In this document: piece after piece, positions 38,734 through 47,666 of the stretch
Position numbering within the stretch: position 1 is the first letter of the stretch
Layout of the letters: each line of letters starts with the position of its first letter
NCBI RefSeq assembly: GCF_003967195.1
Contig: NZ_AP018725.1
Location: 1 to 64,000, forward strand
Reading direction: 5' to 3'
DNA from: Sulfuriflexus mobilis
GTDB taxonomy: Bacteria > Pseudomonadota > Gammaproteobacteria > AKS1
DNA: 64,000 nt
Notes under the pieces: model-generated
Databases searched by the model: none
The model's input: the letters and a program-made list of their open reading frames with translations, nothing else
What the model was told of the DNA's origin: nothing
Program-made: the position numbers and the translations under genes

Positions 38734-39732
38734 TTACTCTGCCTTCTGCGCCCGATGCAGTAAATCCCGCACGGCCCGATGCGGGTCATGGCCTGCATAG
38801 ATAACCTGGTAGACTTGCTCGCTGATGGGCATATCGACAGCCAGTGACGCCGCTAAATCATGCAGAACTTTTGCCGTCTTGGCACCTTCAACAACCTGAC
38901 CAATATCGATGTAGGCCTGTTCGGCACTGTTGCCGGCGGCAAGGGCCTTGCCAAAGCGGCGATTGCGGGACTGATCATCGGTACAGGTCAGGACCAGGTC
39001 ACCGAGGCCTGCCAGTCCCATAAAGGTTTCGGCCTCGGCACCGAGGCGATGGCCCAGGCGCGACATTTCGGCCAGGCCACGTGTGATCAGTGCCGCACGG
39101 GTATTGGCGCCAAAACCCAGGCCATCGGCGATGCCGGCGGCGATGGCAAGCACGTTTTTTACCGCACCGCCGATCTCAACACCGACCACATCCGTACCGG
39201 TATAGGCCCGGAAGGTTTCGGTGTGCAGGCGCGCGGCAAGCTGTTCGGCAAAGTCGCTATCCTTGGAAGAGACGGTGACGGCGGTAGGCAGGCCCATGGC
39301 AACCTCACGGGCAAAGGTCGGGCCCGATACCACGGCAAGCGGATAGTGCTGGCCCAACTCTTCTTCGGCAATTGCGTGGAGCAACTGGTGGGTGTCGGTT
39401 TCAAGGCCCTTGGTCGCCCAGGCAACACGCTGGCCTTTTTGCAGGAAGGGTTGAATCTGTTTCAGGGTGTCGCGAAACACGTGGCTGGGGACAACGATAA
39501 GCAGGGTTTCCGAAGCGGCAACGGCGGCCTGGGTATCAGGCTCTATCTGCAGGCTGTCAGGAAACGGGATACCCGGCAGATAGCCCTCATTGCATCGCGA
39601 GGCGGCCAGTGCCGCCTGGTGTTCGGGGTTATGTCCCCAAAGCACGGCGGGGCGCTGGTTTTTGGATAACAGGATAGCCAGCGCGGTGCCCCATGAACCG
39701 GCACCGAAGATACTGACGCTGTTGGCATCCAT
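38734..39732 (-). CDS. gpsA: Glycerol-3-phosphate dehydrogenase [NAD(P)+]
   Basis: GpsA makes sn-glycerol 3-phosphate for phospholipid synthesis. The protein shows the N-terminal dinucleotide fold SIFGAGSWGTALAILLSKN, the substrate segment SGPTFAREVAMGLPTAV and the GGAVKNVLAIAAGIADGLGFG region with the catalytic lysine. A GTG three codons upstream is in frame, but GGTGA before the ATG gives a better-placed start, yielding 332 residues. It follows secB by 15 nt, the conserved grxC-secB-gpsA order. Confidence 0.96.
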   Translation of the reverse strand: MDANSVSIFGAGSWGTALAILLSKNQRPAVLWGHNPEHQAALAASRCNEGYLPGIPFPDSLQIEPDTQAAVAASETLLIVVPSHVFRDTLKQIQPFLQKGQRVAWATKGLETDTHQLLHAIAEEELGQHYPLAVVSGPTFAREVAMGLPTAVTVSSKDSDFAEQLAARLHTETFRAYTGTDVVGVEIGGAVKNVLAIAAGIADGLGFGANTRAALITRGLAEMSRLGHRLGAEAETFMGLAGLGDLVLTCTDDQSRNRRFGKALAAGNSAEQAYIDIGQVVEGAKTAKVLHDLAASLAVDMPISEQVYQVIYAGHDPHRAVRDLLHRAQKAE

Positions 39733-39747
39733 GATGGTCACCGCCGC

Positions 39748-40221
39748 TTATTGCAGGGTTTCGCTGCTTGCCGATTCCTGTTCCTGCTGCTGGGCAAACA
39801 GGGCATCGAAGTTAACCGGTGACAACAGTAGCTGTGGGAAGCCGCCGCGGGTTACCAGATCGGATATAACCTCACGGGCAAACGGGAAGAGGATATTGGA
39901 ACAATAGCTGCCCAGCATGTAGGACATTTCTTCATCCCCAAAGCCGGCAACACGGAAAATACCTGCCTGCTGAACTTCGGCGAGATAGGCGGTAGTGTCA
40001 TCATCGACTTTAGCCGTGACCGTTACCATCAAGACGATTTCAAAGACATGCTCATCGAGTGATTTGGAACGGCTTTGTAGTTGCAGATTGATGTTGGGTT
40101 GCCAGTTATCTTCACGGAAGATCTCGGGCGTATTCGGTGTCTCGAATGAAATATCCTTGGTATAGACCTTCTGGATAACAAAGACCTGTTCAGGTGTTGC
40201 GTTTGTGTTTTCTTCGCTCAT
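39748..40221 (-). CDS. secB: Protein-export chaperone SecB
   Basis: SecB is a tetrameric cytoplasmic chaperone that keeps preproteins unfolded and delivers them to SecA. The 157-residue protein has the family segments FVIQKVYTKDISFETPN, QPNINLQL, EVQQAGIFRVAGF, LGSYCSNILFPFAREVISD and GGFPQLLLSPVNFDALF. Length and sequence are typical (E. coli 155). It is in an apparent operon with grxC (29 nt upstream) and gpsA (downstream). Confidence 0.97.
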   Translation of the reverse strand: MSEENTNATPEQVFVIQKVYTKDISFETPNTPEIFREDNWQPNINLQLQSRSKSLDEHVFEIVLMVTVTAKVDDDTTAYLAEVQQAGIFRVAGFGDEEMSYMLGSYCSNILFPFAREVISDLVTRGGFPQLLLSPVNFDALFAQQQEQESASSETLQ

Positions 40222-40250
40222 GATGGCTTCCGTTTTTAATTCGGTGGTCG

Positions 40251-40511
40251 TTAATTCAGGCCCAGCATGGGATCGAGTTCGTCATCAATATCCAGTTCCG
40301 AGAGGTCATCAAAACCGCCAACGTGAATATCATCAATAAATATTTGCGGTACGCTGCTGCGACCATTGGCGCGGGCTTCCATTTCAGTGCGTCGCTCGGG
40401 AAATTGATCAACGCGGATCTCTTCGACTTCGACGCCCTTATTGGCGAGTAACTTCAGGGCGCGTACACAATAGGGGCATGCAGCAGTGCAGTAAACAGTA
40501 ACATGGGGCAT
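40251..40511 (-). CDS. grxC: Glutaredoxin 3 (GrxC)
   Basis: GrxC is an 86-residue dithiol glutaredoxin that uses glutathione to reduce disulfides. The active site is CPYC at 12-15 (VYCTAACPYCVRAL); RSSVPQIFIDDIHVGGFDDL contains the cis-Pro and glutathione-binding residues. An extra Cys at position 8 is found in many GrxC proteins. It lies between the rhodanese gene and secB, as in E. coli yibN-grxC-secB. Confidence 0.96.
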   Translation of the reverse strand: MPHVTVYCTAACPYCVRALKLLANKGVEVEEIRVDQFPERRTEMEARANGRSSVPQIFIDDIHVGGFDDLSELDIDDELDPMLGLN

Positions 40512-40572
40512 AGATATTTGACTCAGATAAAAGTGATAATGGTTAGGTTATTTATTACGCTTATTTTTACGA

Positions 40573-41010
40573 CTATTTTTTACGGCCATTTTTACTCAGG
40601 GGCAAACTGGCATTTTGCCAGGCCATCACGCCGCCTTTGAGGTTGGAAACGTTTTCAAAGTTATGTTTGCGCAACCAGCCGCATACGGTACCGGAACGTG
40701 CGCCACTGCGGCAACTAACGATAACCGGCTTTTGTTTGTATTTTTCTATTTCAGCAATGCGTTGTTGCACACTGCCCATCGGTATGTGTAGTGAGTTGAT
40801 GATATGTCCTTCAGCGAATTCTTTATCTTCTCGTACATCAATGACGATACCACCCTGGTGGTTAATCAGTTGTGTCGCCTCAGCGGGACTGATCTGTTTA
40901 ATACCGCGAATGACACTTATCAGGTTTGTGCCCGAGAGCATGAGCAGAATAATCAGCAGGGCAAGAAATAGATCCCAGTGGTTAGTGGCGAATTCGATGA
41001 ATTGTTGCAT
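40573..41010 (-). CDS. Membrane-anchored rhodanese (YibN-like)
   Basis: This is a single-TM protein with a cytoplasmic rhodanese (sulfurtransferase) domain. The TM segment is LFLALLIILLMLSGTNLI. The domain has VIDVREDKEFAEGHI and the active loop SCRSGARSGTV, with a catalytic cysteine, unlike E. coli YibN, whose loop appears degenerate. A longer open frame begins 24 codons upstream, but the ATG giving MQQFIEFATNHWDLF matches family starts (145 residues). It lies 106 nt downstream of an ArsR repressor with SqrR-like cysteine spacing, suggesting persulfide-linked control, and upstream of grxC. Confidence 0.88.
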   Translation of the reverse strand: MQQFIEFATNHWDLFLALLIILLMLSGTNLISVIRGIKQISPAEATQLINHQGGIVIDVREDKEFAEGHIINSLHIPMGSVQQRIAEIEKYKQKPVIVSCRSGARSGTVCGWLRKHNFENVSNLKGGVMAWQNASLPLSKNGRKK

Positions 41011-41116
41011 AGTATTTGTCTTGAGAGTCAGAAGTCGTGCTGAAAAAAAGGTATGATGAGAACGATCAGAACAGTCGCTCACCTATGTTACAGATTGTAA
41101 ATGTACCGTCCCTGGA

Positions 41117-41443
41117 TTAGCTACTAGGGTTACAAAAGACTTCACGCATCATGCCTATCAGGCGCAGGGTACGTTCATCACCCACACGATAAAACACGCG
41201 GTTGGCATCTTTGCGCGAAGCGAGAATGCCCTTGTCGCGTAATATCGCCAGATGTTGAGAGATATTACTCTGCGAGGTGCCGACATTTTCGACAATGTCC
41301 TGTACGCTGATTTCTCGTGCACCGAGGGTGCAGAGGATCTTTAGTCGCAGCGGGTGAGACATGGCCTTGAGTGAACGCGAGGCGCGATCGATGTCTTCAT
41401 CACGAGATATAAGCAAGGTATCTATAACTGTAACTGTATTCAT
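41117..41443 (-). CDS. ArsR-family repressor, candidate persulfide sensor (SqrR/BigR-like)
   Basis: This is a 108-residue winged-helix repressor. The ArsR core LKAMSHPLRLKILCTL, the recognition helix TSQSNISQHLAILRDKGIL and the wing ASRKDANRVFYRV are clear. It has exactly two cysteines, C38 and C104, 66 residues apart. In SqrR of Rhodobacter the redox pair C41/C107 has the same spacing and forms a tetrasulfide bridge with reactive sulfur. Metal-site residues of classic ArsR or SmtB (CVC in alpha3) are not seen. A rhodanese gene follows on the same strand, which fits a sulfide-response role. The sensing function is inference. Confidence 0.85.
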   Translation of the reverse strand: MNTVTVIDTLLISRDEDIDRASRSLKAMSHPLRLKILCTLGAREISVQDIVENVGTSQSNISQHLAILRDKGILASRKDANRVFYRVGDERTLRLIGMMREVFCNPSS

Positions 41444-41523
41444 ACTGACTACCTGTATAAATTAACCGGCCAGCGCCGGACTTCCATGTTTGCCCCAAGG
41501 AAATGCAAGGCGCACGTAGTTTC

Positions 41524-41537
41524 TATATGTTCATATA
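41524..41537. promoter_or_regulatory. Candidate operator upstream of the ArsR repressor
   Basis: TATATGTTCATATA is a dyad with 6-bp perfect arms, 81 bp upstream of the repressor ATG, in an A/T-rich stretch. An autoregulatory ArsR site is plausible but unproven. The rest of the 300-nt region to gpmI holds a structured leader and no gene. Confidence 0.4.
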
Positions 41538-41664
41538 TAATAAAAAGGTTATACAATAATGTACCGTTTTTAAAGGAAGTGCAAACGTACGGCACGGGGC
41601 GTGCCGCACGGCCGGAGGCGCTTGTGTTACACTACGCGCCCTTTTGAGGATGACGTCTTTCCCG

Positions 41665-41695
41665 CTTTCGAGTTAGACTTAGTCTAAGACGAAAG
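41665..41695 (+). promoter_or_regulatory. Structured leader hairpin upstream of gpmI
   Basis: CTTTCG..TTAGAC and GTCTAA..CGAAAG form an interrupted 12-of-14-bp stem with a TTA loop. It lies about 50 nt before the gpmI start and downstream of a TACACT -10-like hexamer, so it would be in the 5' UTR. Role unknown. Confidence 0.45.
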
Positions 41696-41743
41696 AGGAA
41701 CAAATGTGTCACCATTTAGCAACCAACAAATGGAAATAAGTCA

Positions 41744-43309
41744 TTGATTCCTAAACCAATGATGCTCATTATTCTGGATGGCTGGGGGTATAGCGAAGAC
41801 CCGGAGGCCAACGCGATCGCGGCGGCCAAGAAGCCCGTCTGGGATAAGCTCTGGAACGATTACCCGCACACGACGATCCGTGGCTCGGGGGCCGAGGTCG
41901 GCTTGCCCGCCGATCAGATGGGCAATTCCGAGGTCGGCCACCTGAACCTGGGTGCCGGGCGCGTGGTGTATCAGGAATTTACCCGCGTTTCGCGCGCCAT
42001 CAAGACCGGATCCTTCTTCAAGAATCAGACCCTGACCGACGCCGTCGACGTGGCGATTGAGAACGACAAGGCCGTGCATATCCTTGGCCTGCTCTCGCCC
42101 GGTGGTGTACACAGCCACGAAGAACATATCCAGGCCATGGTGCGCCTGGCCGTGGAGCGCGGCGCGAAGCGGGTCTACCTGCACGCCTTCCTCGATGGTC
42201 GTGATACCGCGCCGAAGAGTGCAGAGGGTTCCATCAAGGCCATGCAGGCGGTATTCGACGAGCTCGCTAATGGCTGTTTTGCCTCGGTGATTGGCCGCTA
42301 CTACTCGATGGACCGTGACCACCGTTGGCCACGTATCCAGGCGGCCTACGACCTGATCACAGAGGGTAAGGGTGAGTTCACGGCGGCCACAGCCAGCGAG
42401 GCGCTCGAGATGGCCTATGCCCGTGAAGAGACCGATGAATTTGTAAAGGCCACGGCGATTGTCCCGAAGGGCGGCACGCCGGTACAGGTCGAAGACGGCG
42501 ATGTGGTTGTCTTCATGAACTTCCGCTCGGACCGCGCCCGCCAGATCACGCGCCCCTTTATCGAAGAGGATTTTGACGGTTTTAAGCGCGAAAAAACACT
42601 CAAGCTGGGTTCTTACGTCAGCCTGACCGAGTACAAGGAAGACTTTAACGTGCCTGTGGCCTTCCCGCCCGAGCGCCTGAAGAATGTCTTCGGCGCCTAT
42701 ATCTCAAGCCTGGGTCTGCGCCAGCTGCGTATCGCCGAGACCGAGAAATATGCCCACGTCACCTTCTTCTTTAATGGTGGTGAAGAGGACCCGTTCGAGG
42801 GTGAAGACCGCATCCTGGTCAATTCACCGAATGTCGCCACCTATGACCTACAGCCAGAGATGTCAGCCCCGGAACTGACAGACAAGCTCGTCGACGCCAT
42901 CGAAAACGGCAATTACGACGCGATCATCTGCAACTATGCCAACCCCGATATGGTCGGCCACACCGGTAAACTTGAGGCCACGACCAAGGCTATCGAGGCC
43001 CTGGATGCCTGCCTCGGGCGTGTCAAAAATGCCCTGGACAAGGTGGGCGGCGAGATGTTTATCACCGCGGACCATGGCAATGCCGAGCTGATGCGAAACA
43101 AGGAAACCGGTCAACCACACACCGCGCACACGACCAACCCAATACCGCTGATTTACGTCGGTCGTCCGGCCAGCTTTGATATAAACCACGGGGCACTGTC
43201 CGATATTGCGCCGACCATGCTTTATTTAATGGGTTTGCCGCGGCCAGAGGAGATGAGCGGGCCGTTATTGCTGACCCTCGATGCCGACCGCGACGCCGCA
43301 GACGCCTGA
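41744..43309 (+). CDS. gpmI: 2,3-bisphosphoglycerate-independent phosphoglycerate mutase
   Basis: This Mn-dependent glycolytic enzyme interconverts 3- and 2-phosphoglycerate. The 521-residue protein has the N-terminal metal ligand in [11 protein letters not shown] and the catalytic serine S62 in [21 protein letters not shown]-type residues in [18 protein letters not shown], and C-terminal [10 protein letters not shown]. The best frame opens with TTG after GGAAATAAG. That start puts the nucleophile at residue 62, as in the Bacillus enzyme; the next ATG is five codons in. It begins the gpmI-envC-ctpA-yibQ cluster. Confidence 0.95.
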   Translation: MIPKPMMLIILDGWGYSEDPEANAIAAAKKPVWDKLWNDYPHTTIRGSGAEVGLPADQMGNSEVGHLNLGAGRVVYQEFTRVSRAIKTGSFFKNQTLTDAVDVAIENDKAVHILGLLSPGGVHSHEEHIQAMVRLAVERGAKRVYLHAFLDGRDTAPKSAEGSIKAMQAVFDELANGCFASVIGRYYSMDRDHRWPRIQAAYDLITEGKGEFTAATASEALEMAYAREETDEFVKATAIVPKGGTPVQVEDGDVVVFMNFRSDRARQITRPFIEEDFDGFKREKTLKLGSYVSLTEYKEDFNVPVAFPPERLKNVFGAYISSLGLRQLRIAETEKYAHVTFFFNGGEEDPFEGEDRILVNSPNVATYDLQPEMSAPELTDKLVDAIENGNYDAIICNYANPDMVGHTGKLEATTKAIEALDACLGRVKNALDKVGGEMFITADHGNAELMRNKETGQPHTAHTTNPIPLIYVGRPASFDINHGALSDIAPTMLYLMGLPRPEEMSGPLLLTLDADRDAADA

Positions 43310-43314
43310 ACGGC

Positions 43315-44541
43315 GTGACGCGGCAGGTCTGCTCGTGGCATGCTAGCGCCGTGCAGAGTCCAGGCAGAAAATTCCTACCCCTTAGCGCCTTGCTACTGCT
43401 GGGCCTTGCCGCCGGTTTGCCGTCCGACGCCCGGGCCGAGAGTGACGAGCAGGAGCAGATCGAGGCCCAGCGCCAGCGTGACAGACTGGTCAAGCTGAAA
43501 AAAACCATTAGTGAAATGCAGGGGACACTGGATCGTGACCGTAGCAAACACGGCAAGTTGGGCAGCCAGCTACGCCATGCGGAAAAGGCCATAGGCGGGC
43601 TGATTCGCCAGATCGATATCATCGATCGCAAGCTCAGACAGCAAAAACAACGTATGAAAGACCTGCAGGGCGAGCGTCAGTCCCTGTGGACTGACCTGGC
43701 ACGCCAGCGCCGGGTGCTCGCCGGACAAATTCGGACGGCCTATGCCATGGGGCGCCAGGAATACATGAAGTTGCTGCTGAATCAGAAAGACCCGTCGGTG
43801 ATCGGTCGCACCCTTGTCTATTATGATTACCTGAACCGGGCCCGTACCGCCAAGATCGGCGCCATTGACACGGCGGTGCTCAAGCTGGAAAGGATTGAGG
43901 CACACATTCAGGATCAGACGGCGCGCCTGCAACGGACCCGTGAGGAGCAGCTTGCGCAAAAGAAAAAACTGGAAAAGAGCCGTATTGAACGCACCCGGGT
44001 GCTGGTCAAGCTGGACAAGCAGATAAAGACCCGAGAGGAAAAGCTGCAGCTCTACCGCGCCGACGCCAAGCAGCTTGAGCAACTTATGCAGGGCCTGCGT
44101 GAGGCGCTGGCCGATGTCCCGGCCAATGCCGGGCAGCGCCAACGCTTTAAAAGCCAGCGCGGACGCCTGCGCCTGCCGGTACGGGGGACGATCACTGCCA
44201 ATTTTGGCTCACACCGCAAGGCCGGGGGCTTTCGCTGGCAGGGTGTGATGATCCGTGCCAAACAAGGCGCCGACGTGAAGACGATCTCGCATGGCCGGGT
44301 CGCCTTTGCCGATTGGCTACGCGGTTTTGGCCTCATGGTGATCGTCGACCACGGTGATGGCTATATGTCCTTATATGGTCATAATGAGAGCCTGTATGTG
44401 GAAACCGGGGACTGGGTCGAGGCCGGGGACGTGGTGGCCGCAGTCGGCAGTAGTGGTGGACAAAAGCGCACGGGACTGTATTTCGAGATCCGCGCCAATG
44501 GCAAGCCCACCGACCCCTTGCACTGGTGCAAACGTCGCTAG
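43315..44541 (+). CDS. envC: EnvC-like murein hydrolase activator (degenerate M23)
   Basis: EnvC activates periplasmic amidases AmiA/B at the division site. The GTG start is 5 nt after gpmI. A signal peptide (LLLLGLAAGLPSDARA) precedes a long coiled coil (about residues 40-265; Lys/Glu/Gln-rich heptads) and a C-terminal LytM/M23 domain (RLPVRGTITANFGSHRKAGG; IVDHGDGYMSLYGHN). The catalytic HxH is altered to LYFEIR and the first zinc His/Asp motif is missing, so the domain is probably non-catalytic, as in EnvC. The gpmI-envC-yibQ order supports the call. Confidence 0.9.
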   Translation: MTRQVCSWHASAVQSPGRKFLPLSALLLLGLAAGLPSDARAESDEQEQIEAQRQRDRLVKLKKTISEMQGTLDRDRSKHGKLGSQLRHAEKAIGGLIRQIDIIDRKLRQQKQRMKDLQGERQSLWTDLARQRRVLAGQIRTAYAMGRQEYMKLLLNQKDPSVIGRTLVYYDYLNRARTAKIGAIDTAVLKLERIEAHIQDQTARLQRTREEQLAQKKKLEKSRIERTRVLVKLDKQIKTREEKLQLYRADAKQLEQLMQGLREALADVPANAGQRQRFKSQRGRLRLPVRGTITANFGSHRKAGGFRWQGVMIRAKQGADVKTISHGRVAFADWLRGFGLMVIVDHGDGYMSLYGHNESLYVETGDWVEAGDVVAAVGSSGGQKRTGLYFEIRANGKPTDPLHWCKRR

Positions 44542-44661
44542 GACCCGGGAACCGGGGTTATTTACCGGTGCCTTTTCCGGTGCCTTTTATAGAGTTCACA
44601 GGATCGGTGCTTGTATATGGCCGGATTTTAGAAAATACTTAGGCTTTGAGGCCTTAATTGC

Positions 44662-45993
44662 ATGGAGCAGTGGATGAACGCGCTCATTCGTAACTTTTTA
44701 GTACTGACCGTTGGGTTGATGTTGGGGGTATCGTTGGCCATTGGCCGTAGCGGTCTGGCAGAGCGTAGCGAGGCACCGGGGCCACTGCCGCTGGATGACC
44801 TGCGCGTATTCACCGAGGTCTTCGAGAAGATCAAGAATGACTATGTCGAGGCCAGGACTGACAAGGACCTGATCGAATCGGCCATCAGCGGTATGCTGAC
44901 AAATCTTGATCCACATTCCGCCTACCTCAACGAAGAGGCTTTTACCGAGCTACAAGTTGGCACCACCGGCCAGTTCGGCGGTCTTGGAATCGAGATCAGC
45001 ATGGAAGACGGTTTTGTAAAGGTCGTGGCACCGATTGATGATACCCCTGCACAACGTGCCGGCATGCAGGCCGGCGACCTGATTATTCGCCTGAATGAGA
45101 AATCCGTGAAGGGCATGACCCTGACCGAGGCCGTGAAGATCATGCGTGGCGATGTCGGCACCAGCATTGAGCTGACCGTAGTGCGCGAGGGTGCCGAGAA
45201 ACCGATCAAGTTCAACATCACCCGCGCCATTATCCGCGTCAAGAGTGTGAAATTCAGAACCCTGGACAAGGGCTATGGCTATATCCGCATCACCCAGTTC
45301 CAGAGCCGCACCGGCGATAGTCTCGCCAAGGCGATCAGCAAGCTGAAAAATGAAAACAAAACCCTCAAGGGTATCGTGCTTGACCTGCGCAACAACCCGG
45401 GTGGGGTACTGAACGCCGCGGTACGTGTCTCGGATGCCTTTATCGACAAGGGGCTGATTGTTTACACCGAAGGCCGTACCGAAGACTCGGATAACAAGTT
45501 CCACGCTACCCCGGGCGACCTGCTCAAGGGTGCACCGATTGTGGTGCTGATTAACGGTGGTTCGGCATCGGCGTCGGAGATCGTCGCAGGTGCCCTGCAG
45601 GATCACAAACGTGCCGTGATCATGGGTACGCGCAGCTTTGGTAAAGGTTCGGTACAGACAATTTTACCGATGAACAACGGTACCGCCGTGAAGCTGACTA
45701 CCGCACGTTACTTTACGCCGAATGGTCGTTCGATTCAGGCCGAGGGCATCGTTCCGGATATTGAGACCGAACGCCTGAGTGTGAGTAATGCCGACAAGCC
45801 CGCCCTTGATCGCATCAAGGAGGCCGATTTGAGTGGCCACCTGGAAAATGGCAATGGTAAGAAAAAGACGGCCGACAAGGAGAAAACGGACAAGGAAGAC
45901 AAGAAGAATCTGGCCAGTGAAGACTACCAGCTCTACGAGGCGCTTAACCTGCTCAAGGGTATAAACATCATGCATACCCGTATGGGTCGCTAG
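44662..45993 (+). CDS. ctpA: Carboxy-terminal processing peptidase CtpA (S41)
   Basis: This is a periplasmic serine protease with an N-terminal membrane anchor (NFLVLTVGLMLGVSLAIG). Domains in order are an N-terminal helical part (VFTEVFEKIKNDYVE), a PDZ domain (about 95-180; GLGIEISMEDG), and the S41 core with RNNPGG, the catalytic Ser in GGSASASEIVAGAL and Lys in GTRSFGKGSVQT. A Lys/Glu-rich low-complexity stretch (about 395-418) precedes the C-terminus. In Gammaproteobacteria CtpA degrades peptidoglycan hydrolases, fitting its place beside envC. It begins 120 nt after envC. Confidence 0.95.
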   Translation: MEQWMNALIRNFLVLTVGLMLGVSLAIGRSGLAERSEAPGPLPLDDLRVFTEVFEKIKNDYVEARTDKDLIESAISGMLTNLDPHSAYLNEEAFTELQVGTTGQFGGLGIEISMEDGFVKVVAPIDDTPAQRAGMQAGDLIIRLNEKSVKGMTLTEAVKIMRGDVGTSIELTVVREGAEKPIKFNITRAIIRVKSVKFRTLDKGYGYIRITQFQSRTGDSLAKAISKLKNENKTLKGIVLDLRNNPGGVLNAAVRVSDAFIDKGLIVYTEGRTEDSDNKFHATPGDLLKGAPIVVLINGGSASASEIVAGALQDHKRAVIMGTRSFGKGSVQTILPMNNGTAVKLTTARYFTPNGRSIQAEGIVPDIETERLSVSNADKPALDRIKEADLSGHLENGNGKKKTADKEKTDKEDKKNLASEDYQLYEALNLLKGINIMHTRMGR

Positions 45994-46006
45994 GGTCGGC
46001 CTTCAG

Positions 46007-46807
46007 GTGAAGCGACGGGGAAAAATGCTGGCAATGGCCGGGTTGTTACTCTGCAGCGGCCTTGCCTTTGCGCAGCGACCGGCCATCGCCATCATTATTG
46101 ATGACCTTGGTAACAATACCAAAGATGAACGCGCGGTAGACCTGCCTGGTGCTATTGCCTGCGCCTTCCTGCCTTATGCCCCCTATACAAAGGCCCTTGC
46201 AGGTAAGGCTCATAGCCTGAACAAGGAAGTCATGCTGCATGCGCCGATGGAATCCCTGCATGGCCATGCCATGGGTCCCGGCAGCCTGACCCTGCACATG
46301 ACCGAAAAACAATTTATCAGCACTTTGCAAGAAGACCTGGCTGCGGTGCCACACGTGCAGGGTATTAATAACCACATGGGCAGCCTGCTGACACGTCACC
46401 CCGGTCACATGCTCTGGCTGATGCAGGAGATGAACCGCCACGGTGATTTGTTTTTTGTCGATAGTCGCACAACCCTTGGCAGTGTCGCGCAGAGTGTCGC
46501 GGCAGAGAACAGTATTCCAAACCTGGATCGCGACATCTTTCTCGATGCCGAACCGGGTGCTGAATTTGTTGAGAAGCAGTTTGCACGCCTGCTAAAGATC
46601 GCCCAGACGCAGGGCATGGCCCTGGCCATTGGCCATCCTTATCCCGAGACAATGAAAGTACTGGAACAGCGCCTGCAACAGCTGGATACACACGGCATTG
46701 ACCTGGTCTCCGTGGCTGAACTCATTCAACGTAAAAAACAGGAGCCACCCTCATGGCAACTGTCCTCGTCCCCCTTGCACAAGGTTGCGAAGAGCTCGAA
46801 GCCGTAA
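46007..46807 (+). CDS. Divergent polysaccharide deacetylase (YibQ family)
   Basis: This is a periplasmic protein of the DUF610/YibQ group, with a polysaccharide-deacetylase fold. The signal peptide reads MKRRGKMLAMAGLLLCSGLA with cleavage after AFA. Conserved stretches are AIIIDDLGNN, HAPMES, GINNHMGSLLT, FFVDSRTT, FLDAE and AIGHPYPET. The GTG start gives the basic n-region; an ATG six codons later has a better ribosome-binding site (GGGGA) and is possible. It follows ctpA by 13 nt. Its last 55 nt overlap the yajL start in another frame. Confidence 0.88.
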   Translation: MKRRGKMLAMAGLLLCSGLAFAQRPAIAIIIDDLGNNTKDERAVDLPGAIACAFLPYAPYTKALAGKAHSLNKEVMLHAPMESLHGHAMGPGSLTLHMTEKQFISTLQEDLAAVPHVQGINNHMGSLLTRHPGHMLWLMQEMNRHGDLFFVDSRTTLGSVAQSVAAENSIPNLDRDIFLDAEPGAEFVEKQFARLLKIAQTQGMALAIGHPYPETMKVLEQRLQQLDTHGIDLVSVAELIQRKKQEPPSWQLSSSPLHKVAKSSKP

Positions 46808-47292
46808 CCATTATTGACCTGTTACGCCGTGCCGGCATCGAGGTCATCTCGGCCGGACTCGACGACCAGCCCGTGCGTGCCAGTCGCGGCACGGTACTGA
46901 TCCCCGATACCGATCTTGATAGTGCACTGCAACAGGAATTCGATATGCTCGTCCTGCCTGGTGGCCTGCCCGGTGCCGATCACCTCGACAAGGATCCGCG
47001 TATCCAGTCCCTGGTAAAGGCGATGGCGACAAAGGATAAATATATTGCCGCGATCTGCGCCGCGCCGAAGGTCCTGGTCAGCAGCGGTGTGCTGGAGAAT
47101 AAAAAGGCCACCGCCTACCCGGGTGTGCTCGATGCACTGGGCAGGGCCGCCGAGGCCGAGGCGGTGGTGCAGGATGGCAAGGTCATTACCTCGCGCGGCC
47201 CCGGCACGGCGATGGACTTTGCCCTCAAACTTATAGAAGTACTGGTGGGTAAGGCGAAATGCGATGAGGTAGAGGCGGGGCTGGTTAGATAA
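46753..47292 (+). CDS. yajL: DJ-1/PfpI-family protein (YajL-like deglycase/chaperone)
   Basis: This 179-residue cytoplasmic protein of the DJ-1 superfamily has the nucleophile elbow cysteine in AAICAAPKVL (about C97) and the partner glutamate in the N-terminal GCEELEAV, the YajL/DJ-1 signature. These proteins have been linked to thiol oxidation repair and glyoxal detoxification. An AGGAG with 8-nt spacing precedes the ATG, which lies inside the 3' end of the deacetylase gene, so the 55-nt overlap is real. It is the last gene of the + strand run. Confidence 0.9.
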   Translation: MATVLVPLAQGCEELEAVTIIDLLRRAGIEVISAGLDDQPVRASRGTVLIPDTDLDSALQQEFDMLVLPGGLPGADHLDKDPRIQSLVKAMATKDKYIAAICAAPKVLVSSGVLENKKATAYPGVLDALGRAAEAEAVVQDGKVITSRGPGTAMDFALKLIEVLVGKAKCDEVEAGLVR

Positions 47293-47666
47293 CTTGATGA
47301 TTTGTAAATGGGTGTACGAATGTCACGAGAGGGCAGGCAGCCCGGAGTGAGGAGTGACTGGCCGAGAACGGCTTGCGAAATGTTGATGGATGGATGATTG
47401 ATTACCAATATTGAAGTAAACAGCTCATTTAAATTTCATAGTTAGTAATGCAGAGGTCGCAAAGACGCAAAGGATGCAAAGGTTTTTAGTTAAAGGCATA
47501 CAGGCGAATAAACACTATCGAGCCTGTTCTCCGGATCGATAGTGTTTTTTAATATTTTCTTTGCGACCTCTGCGTCTTTGCGCGCTTTGCGTTTATTACC
47601 AGAAAGCAAAACCTGGCTGTGTAGATCATAATGGCATAGTAGCTTTATTTACGATCAGCAAATCAT
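47293..47666. other. Convergent intergenic region with nested inverted repeats
   Basis: The 374 bp between yajL and ubiB contain no credible gene. The outer repeat is a perfect 16-bp inverted pair GCAGAGGTCGCAAAGA (47450-47465) and TCTTTGCGACCTCTGC (47558-47573), extended by GCAAAG-rich units. These GCAAAGACGC/GCAGAGG words belong to a type of repeat dispersed in many proteobacterial genomes. Inside it lies a terminator hairpin. Confidence 0.75.
47510..47550. terminator. Terminator-like hairpin between yajL and ubiB
   Basis: A 12-bp perfect stem AAACACTATCGA / TCGATAGTGTTT with a 14-nt loop ends in a run of six T on the + strand. It has A residues on the other side, so it may serve both converging genes. 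Confidence 0.7.

Noticed and set aside
44565-44588. Tandem 12-bp repeat CCGGTGCCTTTT between envC and ctpA
   Set aside because: Only two short units and no dyad; probably chance or slippage.
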